Below are positions 25,284 through 38,007 of a DNA stretch of 64,000 nt, piece after piece. Source of the DNA: Scolanthus callimorphus. Lineage: Eukaryota > Cnidaria > Anthozoa > Actiniaria > Edwardsiidae. Below the pieces are notes generated by a model, which saw nothing but the letters and a program-made list of their open reading frames with translations, had not been told where the DNA came from and did not search any database. Each line of letters opens with the position of its first letter. The first letter of the stretch is position 1. The DNA lies in NCBI GenBank assembly GCA_033964015.1, contig CM066912.1:13055399-13119398 (forward strand). The letters are read 5' to 3'. Both the position numbers and the translations under genes were made by a program.

Positions 25284-25464
25284 TTAGCCTAGTTTCCATA
25301 TAGTCTTATCTGTCGTATCTGTCTCATCTGTCGTATCTGTCTCATCAGTCGACCGTGAAACAATAAAAATTGGAATTCTCTATTTCATATCCTCTTATTT
25401 CATAGTGTACTACTCTGTTGCTGTTGTTGTTATTGTTTATTTATTTATTTATTTTTTATGTAAT

Positions 25465-25565
25465 GTTTACAAAACGAGCTGGAGTGTTTTATCAGCAGAT
25501 AGAAACACGAGGCGAAGCCGAGTGATTCTTTCTGCTGATAAAACACTCCAGCTCGTTTTGTAAAC
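25465..25565. repeat. Perfect 35 bp hairpin
   Basis: Arms at 25465-25499 and 25531-25565 match without a mismatch (GTTTACAAAACGAGCTGGAG and on), around a 31 bp loop containing GGCGAAGCC. Perfect arms point to a recent insertion or to selection on the fold. Confidence 0.9.
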
Positions 25566-26529
25566 TACTTCTAAAACGGTTGCCAGTAATAATTCATAAT
25601 TCCAAGCTAGTTAAAAAAAAAGGAAATAAATTTGTGAGAACTACTTCATTGAAATCGAGAATAAGAAATATGATATAGACTGGCTTCAAGTTGCATTGTT
25701 TAGCTATTTTGAAATGGCAAACAAAAGATCGACAACGAGAGCTTTTCATTACGAATAGTGTATTTAGAGAGGCGTTCCGAATAATTGACACATCTTCTGT
25801 GTTGGGACAAAAGGTCTGTTCATAATTACATGACTTTCAAAAAGAGAAGAACTCCCTTTGGAACAGCTGTCACTTTTTTAGCTATAATAATGATGAGCAA
25901 AGAAATGCCGTTCAAATGTCATAGAAAATAAATGAATGTATTAGCGATACCTATAATAATGCTAGGGCTTTCTGATTGGCTTTTGTAAAGAAAGGGCTAT
26001 GTCATTAGTTTTTGGGGCAGTGTTTCCTATTGTTTTTTATTCTTTTTATGATTCAAATTCCTTTGACGAAATTTTCTTTGTCATGCGCGTAATGCATCAT
26101 ATGCAATTTGCCTATTCATTCTCGGTTAACAAAGCAGTGCGGTTCGTACGGACTCGCCAAGTAGAGTAACTTGGACGGGTGAGTTAAATTCGTTTATCTG
26201 TGCATGATTTTGAGCCCAGTTCAACTCAAGTATTGCCAAATCATTGTCAAAGATGTCCGTTTTGGCTCGTTTCACGAAATGTTCACAGAAGGGTGGTCGG
26301 CACTGCCCGAGTCGTTGTGGGATGTTTAAATCATGGCCACCGAAAATTAATAAATGTGATAAATGAACTATCGTTTTACAAAATGCACGTATTCATTTCT
26401 AACATCTGTTCTTTTTTCGTAGGTTACGGGAAAAGGTGGAAATCATGACCACAGAGCGTTTGAGATGGGGTCTCCATGAATATTATCGGGGAAACATGCT
26501 GTTCTGGTGAGTTGTCCTATCATTACTGA

Positions 26530-26666
26530 TGCTCAGTGAGCCAAACTTGATAGAGAACTGTGCTCACTGAACTGGATCTGATATAGAACTCTGACGTCAC
26601 CGGAGTTCTATATCAGATTCAGTTCAGTGCGCAGCAGTTCTATATCGTTTCTGGCTGATTGAGCAC
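26530..26666. repeat. Hairpin element, about 62 bp arms
   Basis: The left arm from GCTCAGTGAGCC to GATATAGAACTC faces the right arm from GAGTTCTATATC to GATTGAGCA, with scattered mismatches. TGACGTCAC sits in the loop. GTTCTATATC-type blocks recur inside each arm. Confidence 0.8.
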
Positions 26667-27086
26667 CATTATGATATGGCGACCAATCAGAACAGCTGTT
26701 CCCTGAAAATATTCATGGACTCCCCAAAATGCTAATTTCTATCGGGGTATACAAACGGCCTTCATGGTCCTGATTTCCATTGTGTTTGCCTGATTGACTA
26801 TTCATGAGTTTTAGAATGTTAGTTAATTATTCTCCTTTGTTTGTCTCTCCCTTAACTATAACTCCTATGAATTGTACATGACTATTATCTGCTTGACAAC
26901 TGTTACCTAACTCGATTAGCTCTGCTATTTAGGTAACTGTGATCCTCTAATTACTTTAATTCATAGCTCTTGTACTGTATCCTGTTACTACAGAGGGCAT
27001 TAAAGTATTGTTGTTGTTGTTGTTTCACTGTTGACTGATGAGACGTCAGATACGACAGATAAGACTTTATGGAAACTAGGCTTAAG

Positions 27087-28748
27087 GGTTTCTTGTGCAC
27101 AGCAGAAGTTTTTGAATTGGCAATGTCTACTATTTAGAGTGAATACATAAAACCTTATGATAATATGCTAGTTAGCTTCTTAGTAAAAAGACACCAGTAA
27201 GAACAATAGGAAAAAAACAAAAATACAAATGTTTTTAGTATCATCCTTCATTAGCCTTGATGCATAATGCATGTCGAGACAGGTGGAATGAGGTGAGGCC
27301 GTAGGCCGAGCCTCATTACATCCTAGTGTGTGTGATATGTATGTGCCCTCTGATTGTTTTTTCTTGGTGATAACCCATGTGTATGTTTGCATTTCACTGT
27401 GCAAAACAGTTAGGGACTGGTCATACATTAGAGGGGGGAGGGGAGGGATGGTGCAAATGATAAAGGGAGGGTCATTATTTTTTACGCAAATGTTGTTAGG
27501 GTAATACAGGGCCATAGTGATTATAGGGTCAGGGAGGCCTGTGCCCCCACAGTTTTTCCCAAGTAAGTTCGCCCAAACATGCAGTAATTTCACATGCTGA
27601 GCTCTAAATTTCCAGCGCGCATTGTGCGCAAGAGAGTTTAAACTTTCCCTAAAAGCTGACTTAAGTTGTTTATATGTTGTCCCCCCCCCCCCCCCCCTGC
27701 TAGTTTTTTAGTGTTTGGAGACTAATGCTACAGCTGAACTACACTGAACTTGGCAAGATAGTTATTATCTGGGATTTTAGCAACATAATGTACAGATCTA
27801 TGTTAAACATAAATACACACATAAGAGAAATTATAAAATTCTGACTCCACCAATATTTCAACTGTACAAGATACTCTAATAGTATCACTCTGCCCTACTT
27901 TATCTATCCAAAAATATTGGTCAGAATTTTAAAATTATCTTGTGAGGGTTTCCAAAAAACATGTAGACCAAAATAGAAATGCACCAGCCCTTCTCAAGTG
28001 TATTAAGGGCTGGGTCAGCCCAGAAAATCGACAAAATTACAAAATTTCAAATATCTTTTCTATTTGGAGAATGAATTTTTCAGGATAGTTAACATTCATC
28101 GAGTGAAATGTTTTAGTATGGAATTTCGGCTGATACACTCGTCACGTGACCAGTCACATGACATTTTCACTTTTCAAAGTTTAAAAATTTCTCCGGTGGT
28201 GAGTTTCACTCCTGTTTGAAAAGTTACTAGCTAATGATATTTCTCTCTTTGGGTTCTACATAGTGACGTTTTTACATGTGGAAAACGTTTGCTCCTTTAA
28301 GGTGCTTTAAGGGGCTGATATATTAATTAGCTCATGTGACCTGATTCCGACCCTTATATCTCGTTAACAGTAAATAATAGTTCAGCAGCCAAAACGGTAA
28401 CGATGTTTCTATTGCTGAGGTCTATTCATTTTCACCAAAGCTGTATTGTAAAGATGTTTTCTCCATCACCGGAAAAGCAATTTACTGTTTTGTCACGTGA
28501 CATACCTTGTGACATCACTCCGTATTAAGTTATAGCACCAAAATATTAAGTTCGCCCAGTTTTATCACTGTGCCAAAAATTAGCCTGCCTTAAATAGATT
28601 AAAGCAATTTAAGGCACATTTTGCATTTTTGGGGGCTAGCCCCAAGCCCATTTCGAATCCCAGGCCTTAATGTGCTTGAGTTATGACCAGTCCCTTAGTT
28701 GTAATTGCACAGTGCACACACAGTTTGGTTTAGACATAGCTTTTCATA
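27087..28748. other. No gene; dispersed repeat and a 17-base C run
   Basis: The 137-residue minus-strand frame at 27180-27593 lies in a C/G-run repeat and has no domain. C17 at 27681-27697. The rest is AT-rich. Confidence 0.4.
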
Positions 28749-29263
28749 CCCTTGTCCCAGGGTGAAGTTTTCCGTGTTTTCGAACCAAGTTTATACTTGC
28801 TGCAGGTCGACCTCATAGGATGCTCTGTTTCTTGCTGAAACTTCACCCTGGAGACACTGACTAGGATTCTCAGTTCTATCAATCAAAGGCGGACCTTCAG
28901 GGCCTCCTATCATTGGATGATGAATTTAGCGCCTTCTCATTGGCAGCAGGATTAGTTCCGGAACAAGATCGTGCCAATCATCTCCCCTTGAATAATACAA
29001 TGTCATTCCGGAACTAAACCTGCTGTCAATGAGAAGGCGCCAAATGCGTCATCCAATGATAGGAGGCCCCCGAAGCCCCACCTTTGGGACTGACGTTTTT
29101 GATTGATAGAACTGAGAATCCTAGTTAGTGTCCCCAGGTGAAGTTTCAACAAGAAACAGAGCAAGACTAGAATCACTGAGGCAAAACGAACTACCATTGA
29201 AATCACCCAAATACGACTTCAACTTGGTTCGAAAACACGGAAACTTCACCCTGGGACCAGGGT
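28749..29263. mobile_element. Long fold-back element, about 215-255 bp arms
   Basis: Left arm 28749-28963 and right arm 29006-29263 are inverted copies over nearly their full length. Shared blocks run from the outside inward: GTCCCAGGGTGAAG, CCGTGTTTTCGAACCAAG, GAAACTTCACC, ACTGAGAATCCTAG, TCCTATCATTGGATGA and GTTCCGGAAC. The loop is about 42 bp. No ORF of its own. One arm has small insertions relative to the other. Confidence 0.88.
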
Positions 29264-29501
29264 AAGCTTTTCATGACTATTTATGCAATTAAAAATGGTA
29301 TACCTTTCATTGAGTTGGTGTGATACAAATCATGTAGCACCCCTATTAGTGATACCCATGGGAATTGATTTTGTTTTGATTAATTGCTCTAGATTTCCAT
29401 GAACTGATGGAAGATTCCTCATATGAATCTCCATCTTCATAATCCATAATCTTATTGTTATGTGTAATGCATGGTACATAGACATAGATAGTACTGACTG
29501 T

Positions 29502-29695
29502 GTGTGGTTCCAGAAAATATCCCCCCCTCCACGGAAGGGATTGGAAACGCCAGAGTGGTTGGTATCCTGACTTTTTCCATACAATACTGTATTTTATTTT
29601 ATTATTTTTATTTATTTATTTTTTTTTGGGGGGGGGGATACCATTCCATGGGAGGGGGATGGATATTTTCTGGAATGTCCACACAATGCCAGATT
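29502..29695. mobile_element. GTGTGGTTCC MITE copy
   Basis: Left end GTGTGGTTCCAGAAAATATC, right end GGATATTTTCTGGAATGTCC then ACACA. The core is C-rich, then T-rich, then G-rich. Confidence 0.75.
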
Positions 29696-30518
29696 ATCAA
29701 ATACTCATCTCCCATGGTGGGTTTTGCACACATGGAAGGTAGTTTTTTTTATTTCAAAGGGGGGGGAGAGGACTGGGGAATTTCAGCACTGTTTTCAATA
29801 AGTGTTGGCCCTCCCTTGCATTTTTAGGGAAAACATCTTGCCCCCCATCTGCAGGGGTCTAGGAAAGGTGCAAACCTCCCCTCACCATGGTATATGTTTT
29901 GTTCCAAGGCTTCTGAGAAGACTATGCATCATGAAAAAAGTGTATATATAAATAGTAGTTTAAGTTATGAACTAGGAGGTATTAAATGGACAATTAATTA
30001 AATGGAAAGTAACATGTAAGAGAATGGTGTGCCCTCCCCTGAAAAGCTTTCATATAGGTATGGCCCTACCCTTGTGCCTCCCTACCCCCACTCCCCACCA
30101 CTCAAGAAAAAAAAGGTCCTTCCCTTACAATTGGAATTTGCAATAAATTTTACACAGAAATTCAGTCAAAATACCAAATTGACAACCAACTACAGTATTC
30201 TGAATTTCTCTGCTTATTCATGCTGGGTATTTTCTGGGGTGACACATTTTAATAAAAATACACTGAAATACACTGAAATAATATGGTACATGTATGGTAT
30301 GTATATGTTGAAATATTAAAACAGCTCATGACAAAGAAAAGCTTTTCTCTTGATTACACTGTTGCACCTTGTTAGAATTATTCCATTGTGAGGGGCTAGT
30401 ACCTATTTTTTTTTTACTTTTCTTTCGTGCTTATTTTCATCTGTATCTCTGTATACTGCACATATTAGAGACATTTTTTCTGAAAAGATTATTATAGTGA
30501 CAAACCATGTACACAACC
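29696..30518. other. No gene seen
   Basis: AT-rich with G and C runs; the open frames are simple-sequence by-products. Confidence 0.4.
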
Positions 30519-30557
30519 GGAAGCTCCGCTTTTAGCCAGTGGCTAAATCTATATATT
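30519..30557 (-). repeat. Dispersed hairpin repeat, copy 3 (inverted)
   Basis: On the minus strand it reads AATATATAGATTTAGCCACT, GGCTAAAAGCGGAGCTTCC. It keeps a complete palindrome (TTTAGCCAC/TGGCTAAA), with both arms changed together relative to copies 1 and 2 at 2041 and 4819. Confidence 0.7.
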
Positions 30558-31231
30558 ATTTATTGACGAGTCAGCAAAGGATGAAAGGACCTTTCAGGTA
30601 CTATTCACCTCCCCTTCAGGGGATAGTTGTTAATTATTACAGTACAATTGTGAAAAGTCACTGCACTGCTGCATCATCAAAAAGGGTCTCCCATGCACCA
30701 GGCCGGCTCAAAATAGTTGCCATGCCTTGAGTGCAACTCTTTCTATAAAGAGGTGTATCTTTAGCTTGTGAAGTCTTGAAAAGCTCTCCCCTTTCAAGTA
30801 TTCTCCCTGTTTACCTTCTAGGTACACAGTTAGTTTCATCCCTCCCACAAAAGAACTTTTATCCGAATGTTCATGAAATCCTCCGAGATGTATAATTTGT
30901 ATGCATTGATGGGTTTAAAATTCCCTCAAGATAACTAGAAACATACTGTAAGTTACACATCTTCTAGCAAGCTAGAACAACTTCAGGTTATAATGTAAAA
31001 GGGCATATATCTGGCCAACAAGGGAAAAGAAAAACAATGTAAACCTCGCAGGTCGATCACTGCCCATTTGTATTTCCAAAATTTCCAATTTTTGGCCTTG
31101 TCCATTAAGGTGATATTTTTATCTCGTGCTTGAAATTACCAATTTCTTACCCTGTGACCATACATTTTGTTTACAGCCCCATGTCCACTAAAACTGGATG
31201 TTTAGATGCTTATCCCTTTATTTGATTTCAG

Positions 31232-32732
31232 AGACGATATGGAAGGGATTGAAAGGGACATGAATTCCTGTCATTGGAAACTTTACACGTGGCAGTCGAT
31301 ATAGTATTCTGGGTGCTTTGAATAACCAAGGGTTTTTGGCTTCCCACACTATTCTGGGTGCCTTTAACAATGAGCAGTTCCAGTTTGCTGTTGAGCATTT
31401 CATTCTACCCCATGTGGGATCAGTTGCTAGACAAGAAGCTAACTCTGTTATCATACTGGATAACTGCTCTATCCACAAGAATCCAGAGTTTATTGAAAGT
31501 GTGAGAAGAAAAGGAGCAATTCTCATGTTTTTTACCGTAAGAACAATAATATTTTATTCCAGTTTACCAGACCACAAAATCACCTTATAGAGTTTTCGTG
31601 TTATTTTTCTGTTCTATAACTTCTCTTTCTGTTGTTTGAATAAAATATTTTAAGTTTGGACGAGATCATTTTCGCTTTTCAAAATTATTCCAGTTCATTA
31701 TTCATTTTTTTTATTGGACAGCATTGATACCGGTTATTTGTATGGATAATTTCTGGAACCACACAATCTTTGCACTGGATTCGTATCGGGTGACACTACT
31801 TGTATCCCCCGATAAAGAATGGCTAGTTGTCTGACATAGAATACTAATTGTACCACTATTCTCTATCAGACACCTTCCAGTGCAACCCCTCAGTCCTAAG
31901 GCTGAAGGGACCACTCTAGTGAAGTCCAAATACGATCTCTCTAGGGCAGTACTTGAAAAACGCTTTCACCTGAGAGACTACCGTATATGTGGTTTTAGTC
32001 CGGCTAGATCCATGTGGGACAGGGCTCATACCTTCTGCGCATGCTTGCTACAAATGTCATGTCCCACATGGAGCTAGGCGGACTAAAACAACATATAGTC
32101 TCCCAGATGAAGCCTTTTTCAGGGACTGCACTAGACTTGGACTTGCTTGACAACTTATGAGTAAAATATTACGTTTATATCAACTGATGAATAAAATATT
32201 ACGTTTATATCAACAGCGATATAAACGTAATCTTTTATTCATCATGCTTTATCAAAACGATATAAACGTAATCTTCTATTCATCAATGCTTTATCATGAC
32301 TGATTTGATAAGTCATTTATAAAATTTGTGTCTGTGTTCTATTGTCATCTAAAGATTCTCGCCTTCGGCTGAATCTTTATATGCCATAGAACACGGCCAC
32401 TCATTTTATAAATAGTACGTATAGCATCCATGCTCAAACCCAAACTGTTTTTTTTTTAGTCCCTATTCCCCAGACATGAACCCCATCGAGGAAGCCTTTG
32501 GTTATGGGAAAAAATGGCTGCAACGGTATACTGGAGTTTGTGAGAAATATCCCAAGTGGTGTTTTCAAATGGCGTTAGAACAGTTTGTATTCTTCATCAT
32601 CTGGAATTTGTGTACCCTTAGAATTTGGAAAATGAGAAAAATATTGGTTATTGGGGAATGCTGTTTTTTTTTTTACAGATCACAGATAGAGAAAGTACTG
32701 GATTCTTTGCACATTGTGGGTATTCCTGGTAA
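31232..32732 (+). pseudogene. DDE_3 transposase catalytic exons, unit 1
   Basis: Exon 31232-31536 follows GATTTCAG. It reads RRYGRGLKGT, a stop codon (TGA at about 31260), then IPVIGNFTRGSRYSILGAL. Further on come FNNEQFQFAVEHFILPHV and the second catalytic aspartate in VIILDNCSIHKNPEF. The donor follows the last proline codon of LMF(L)P. A 923 bp intron leads to exon 32460-32583 with PYSPDMNPIEEAFGYGKKW, which holds the catalytic glutamate. Exon 32679-32732 reads ITDRESTGFFAHCGYSW and stop, the usual C-terminus of the family. Unit 1 has one-base gains and losses at homopolymers (for example an extra T before the exon 1 donor). The first catalytic aspartate was not found in the window. Confidence 0.88.
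31775..32415. repeat. Four hairpins nested in the transposase intron
   Basis: Four inverted repeats lie end to end. At 31775-31885, GCACTGG...CCAGTGC encloses TGTCTGACATAGAATA facing TATTCTCTATCAGACA. At 31920-32145 the arms are about 100 bp, with TTTTAGTCCG, CATGTGGGACA and GTCTCCCAG-type blocks. At 32165-32290, TATTACGTTTATATC faces GATATAAACGTAATC twice. At 32300-32415, TTCTATTG...CATAGAA and AAAGATTC...GAATCTTT. The same set recurs in units 2 and 3. They look like separate non-autonomous elements or one composite insertion. Confidence 0.75.
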
Positions 32733-33867
32733 CTCGCTATGCACAACAACACACTATAAACTCAGGTTTATAAGGTTAACGGCACTAATATAATAGGTCC
32801 AGCTGATGACATTTTTAACATTTTTGGTAATTTACATTTCAATATAATTGAATTGTCAGCTAGGCCCCAAAACATACTTTCTGAACCAACAATAAAGGAT
32901 ACATGTAGCAAATGAAAAAAATACTAGAAAATTTGAAATCAAGATAATTGTTATCAGCTTGTGGTGTTACAATTTCCGAAGAAGAAAAAAGGAATGGGCA
33001 TCTGATCATTTAGACCAGAACAAGTACATCGTTTCAGAAAGCTGTATTTTCAGCATCTATAACCAGAACAGTCAAAACTGAACAGGATTCTTTGAAAAGT
33101 TATACACTAAGTTCTGACCGACCATGAATTTAATAATTTTGAAGACCTTTCAAAAACACAGTTACAGAGGGCAAAAAGCTCACATTCTAATTAGCCCATA
33201 CAATTTCTGTACTGATCATGTCACACCCATCATGCTCATGTATAAGGTATAGTCACTTTGTTGAACAATGCAAAAAATCTAATCCCTTGCATGTTATTTT
33301 CAAAAGTTCTGTAAACCAATAAAATGTAGTACATTTAGTAAAACGCAATGAGCTGTATTATGCCATTTATGAATAAAATACATACCTTCAAGCATTTTGG
33401 AATCATTTTAACTTTAACTATATGTGCTGCTCTCCTCTAGCACAATAAAAATGAGAGACACAACCACATCTGTACTTTGCAGAGCAACTGGACAAAACAA
33501 CAGCAATGTAACCTGATTGGTTCACCCGCAGTTTCAATAGTTCAATTTTACAGACAGCATAAATTGCAAAATGATTTTTGAGTGAAGGAAATTACTGTAA
33601 GGCAAATCACAGATGTGTATCTCCAGTATCATATGAATGGTTATTCAGATACCCATTGCTCGGTTTTTTATTTTTTATACCACCATTATAACACAATAAT
33701 TTGAGTGTGGTTCCAGAAAATATCACCCCCCCCCCCCCCCCGAATGGAAAGGATTGTAAATTCCAGGGTAGTGGTGATGTATTGGGGGTCACTTATCAAC
33801 ACCCATCCACAGCCCCATGTCCACTAAAACTGGATGTTTAGATGCTTATCCCTTTATTTGATTTCAG

Positions 33868-35369
33868 AGACGATATGGAAGGGGATTGAAAGGGACATGA
33901 ATTCCTGTCATTGGAAACTTTACACGTGGCAGTCGATATAGTATTCTGGTGCTTTGAATAACCAAGGGCTTTTGGCTTCCCACACTATTCTGGGTGCCTT
34001 TAACAATGAGCAGTTCCAGTTTGCTGTTGAGCATTTCATTCTACCCCATGTGGGATCAGTTGCTAGACAAGAAGCTAACTCTGTTATCATACTGGATAAC
34101 TGCTCTATCCACAAGAATCCAGAGTTTATTGAAAGTGTGAGAAGAAAAGGAGCAATTCTCATGTTTTTACCGTAAGAACAATAATATTTTATTCCAGTTT
34201 ACCAGACCACAAAATCACCTTATAGAGTTTTCGTGTTATTTTTCTGTTCTATAACTTCTCTTTCTGTTGTTTGAATAAAATATTTTAAGTTTGGACGAGA
34301 TCATTTTCGCTTTTCAAAATTATTCCAGTTCATTATTCATTTTTTTTATTGGACAGCATTGATACCGGTTATTTGTATGGATAATTTCTGGAACCACACA
34401 ATCTCTGCACTGGATTCGTATCGGGTGACACTACTTGTATCCCCCGATAAAGAATGGCTAGTTGTCTGACATAGAATACTAATTGTACCACTATTCTCAA
34501 TCAGACACCTTCCAGTGCAACCCCTCAGTCCTAAGGCTGAAGGGACCACTCTAGTGAAGTCCAAATACGATCTCCCTAGGGCAGTACTTGAAAAACGCTT
34601 TCACCTGAGAGACTACCGTATATGTGGTTTTAGTCCGGCTAGATCCATGTGGGACAGGGCTCATACCTTCTGCGCATGCTTGCTACAAAATGTCATGTCC
34701 CACATGGAGCTAGGCGGACTAAAACAACATATAGTCTCCCAGATGAAGCCTTTTTCAGGGACTGCACTAGACTTGGACTTGCTTGACAACTTATGAGTAA
34801 ATATTACGTTTATATCAACTGATGAATAAAATATTACGTTTATATCAACAGCGATATAAACGTAATCTTTTATTCATCAATGCTTTATCAAAACGATATA
34901 AACGTAATCTTCTATTCATCAATGCTTTATCATGACTGATTTGATAAGTCATTTATAAAATTTGTGTCTGTGTTCTATTGTCATCTAAAGATTCTCGCCT
35001 TCGGCTGAATCTTTATATGCCAATAGAACACGGCCACTCATTTTATAAATAGTACGTATAGCATCCATGCTCAAACCCAAACTGTTTTTTTTTTAGTCCC
35101 TATTCCCCAGACATGAACCCCATCGAGGAAGCCTTTGGTTATGGAAAAAATGGCTGCAACGGTATACTGGAGTTTGTGAGAAATATCCCAAGTGGTGTTT
35201 TCAAATGGCGTTAGAACAGGTTTGTATTCTTCATCATCTGGAATTTGTGTACCCTTAGAATTTGGAAAATGAGAAAAAATATTGGTTATTGGGGAATGCT
35301 GTTTTTTTTTTACAGATCACAGATAGAGAAAGTACTGGATTCTTTGCACATTGTGGGTATTCCTGGTAA
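33868..35369 (+). pseudogene. DDE_3 transposase catalytic exons, unit 2
   Basis: Exons at 33868-34171, 35097-35219 and 35316-35369, with the same splice sites and the same early TGA as unit 1. The VIILDNCSIHKNPEF exon is intact after that stop. The NPIEE exon loses a G (GGTTATGGAAAAAATGG) and shifts frame; the donor GAACAG|GTTTGT is kept here, whereas unit 1 has lost one G. Confidence 0.88.
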
Positions 35370-36505
35370 CTCGCTATGCACAACAACACACTATAAACTC
35401 AGGTTTATAAGGTTAACGGCACTAATATAATAGGTCCAGCTGATGACATTTTTAACATTTTTGGTAATTTACATTTCAATATAATTGAATTGTCAGCTAG
35501 GCCCCAAAACATACTTTCTGAAACCAACAATAAGGATACATGTAGCAAATGAAAAAAATACTAGAAAATTTGAAATCAAGATAATTGTTATCAGCATGTG
35601 GTGTTGCAATTTCCGAAGAAGAAAAAAGGAATGGGCATCTGATCATTTAGACCAGAACAAGTACATCGTTTCAGAAAGCTGTATTTTCAGCATCTATAAC
35701 CAGAACAGTCAAAACTGAACAGGATTCTTTGAAAAGTTATACACTAAGTTCTGACCGACCATGAATTTAATATTTTGAAGACCTTTCAAAAAACACAGTT
35801 ACAGAGGGCAAAAAGCTCACATTCTAATTAGCCCATACAATTTCTGTACTGATCATGTCACACCCATCATGCTCATGTATAAGGTATAGTCACTTTGTTG
35901 AACAATGCAAAAAATCTAATCCCTTGCATGTTATTTTCAAAAGTTCTGTAAACCAATAAAATGTAGTACATTTAGTAAACGCAATGAGCTGTATTATGCC
36001 ATTTATGAATAAAATACATACCTTCAGCATTTTGGAATCATTTTAACTTTAACTATATGTGCTGCTCTCCTCTAGCACAATAAAAATGAGAGACACAACC
36101 ACATCTGTACTTTGCAGAGCAACTGGACAAAACAACAGCAATGTAACCTGATTGGTTCACCCGCAGTTTCAATAGTTCAATTTTACAGACAGCATAAATT
36201 GCAAAATGATTTTTTGAGTGAAGGAAATTACTGTAAGGCAAATCACAGATGTGTATCTCCAGTATCATATGAATGGTTATTCAGATACCCATTGCTCGGT
36301 TTTTTATTTTTTATACCACCATTATAACACAATAATTTGAGTGTGGTTCCAGAAAATATCACCCCCCCCCCCCCCCCCCCGAATGGAAAGGATTGTAAAT
36401 TCCAGGGTAGTGGTGATGTATTGGGGTCACTTATCAACACCCATCCACAGCCCCATGTCCACTAAAACTGGATGTTTAGATGCTTATCCCTTTATTTGAT
36501 TTCAG

Positions 36506-38007
36506 AGACGATATGGAAGGGGATTGAAAGGGACATGAATTCCTGTCATTGGAAACTTTACACGTGGCAGTCGATATAGTATTCTGGGTGCTTTGAATAA
36601 CCAAGGGCTTTTGGCTTCCCACACTATTCTGGGTGCCTTTAACAATGAGCAGTTCCAGTTTGCTGTTGAGCATTTCATTCTACCCCATGTGGGATCAGTT
36701 GCTAGACAAGAAGCTAACTCTGTTATCATACTGGATAACTGCTCTATCCACAAGAATCCAGAGTTTATTGAAAGTGTGAGAAGAAAAGGAGCAATTCTCA
36801 TGTTTTTACCGTAAGAACAATAATATTTTATTCCAGTTTACCAGACCACAAATCACCTTATAGAGTTTTCGTGTTATTTTTCTGTTCTATAACTTCTCTT
36901 TCTGTTGTTTGAATAAAATATTTTAAGTTTGGACGAGATCATTTTCGCTTTTCAAAATTATTCCAGTTCATTATTCATTTTTTTTATTGGACAGCATTGA
37001 TACCGGTTATTTGTATGGATAATTTCTGGAACCACACAATCTCTGCACTGGATTCGTATCGGGTGACACTACTTGTATCCCCCGATAAAGAATGGCTAGT
37101 TGTCTGACATAGAATACTAATTGTACCACTATTCTCAATCAGACACCTTCCAGTGCAACCCCTCAGTCCTAAGGCTGAAGGGACCACTCTAGTGAAGTCC
37201 AAATACGATCTCCCTAGGGCAGTACTTGAAAAACGCTTTCACCTGAGAGACTACCGTATATGTGGTTTTAGTCCGGCTAGATCCATGTGGGACAGGGCTC
37301 ATACCTTCTGCGCATGCTTGCTACAAAATGTCATGTCCCACATGGAGCTAGGCGGACTAAAACAACATATAGTCTCCCAGATGAAGCCTTTTTCAGGGAC
37401 TGCACTAGACTTGGACTTGCTTGACAACTTATGAGTAAAATATTACGTTTATATCAACTGATGAATAAAATATTACGTTTATATCAACAGCGATATAAAC
37501 GTAATCTTTTATTCATCAATGCTTTATCAAAACGATATAAACGTAATCTTCTATTCATCAATGCTTTATCATGACTGATTTGATAAGTCATTTATAAAAT
37601 TTGTGTCTGTGTTCTATTGTCATCTAAAGATTCTCGCCTTCGGCTGAATCTTTATATGCCAATAGAACACGGCCACTCATTTTATAAATAGTACGTATAG
37701 CATCCATGCTCAAACCCAAACTGTTTTTTTTTTAGTCCCTATTCCCCAGACATGAACCCCATCGAGGAAGCCTTTGGTTATGGGAAAAATGGCTGCAACG
37801 GTATACTGGAGTTTGTGAGAAATATCCAAGTGGTGTTTTCAAATGGCGTTAGAACAGGTTTGTATTCTTCATCATCTGGAATTTGTGTACCCTTAGAATT
37901 TGGAAAATGAGAAAAAATATTGGTTATTGGGGAATGCTGTTTTTTTTTTACAGATCACAGATAGAGAAAGTACTGGATTCTTTGCACATTGTGGGTATTC
38001 CTGGTAA
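36506..38007 (+). pseudogene. DDE_3 transposase catalytic exons, unit 3
   Basis: Exons at 36506-36810, 37736-37857 and 37954-38007. It carries the same early TGA. In the NPIEE exon a homopolymer loss shifts the frame after GYGKN, and a second one-base loss follows (ATATCCAAG against ATATCCCAAG in the other units). Confidence 0.88.

Larger units (their letters stand above)
25284..27086. mobile_element. Candidate 1.8 kb element bounded by inverted repeats
   Basis: TAGCCTAGTTTCCATATAGT plus CTTATCTGTCGTATCTG at 25284 faces CAGATACGACAGATAAGACT plus TTATGGAAACTAGGCTTA ending at 27086. The two ends are inverted copies (about 37 bp, few mismatches). A CTGTC-(GT/TC)-ATCT tandem follows the left end. 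No transposase is seen inside; two hairpin elements are nested within. Confidence 0.55.

Noticed and set aside
27180..27593. 137-residue minus-strand ORF
   Set aside because: It crosses G/C-run repeat sequence, has no domain and looks like translated repeat.
31711..31929. 72-residue minus-strand ORF repeated three times
   Set aside because: It lies in the hairpin-filled transposase intron; its repetition only reflects the tandem array.
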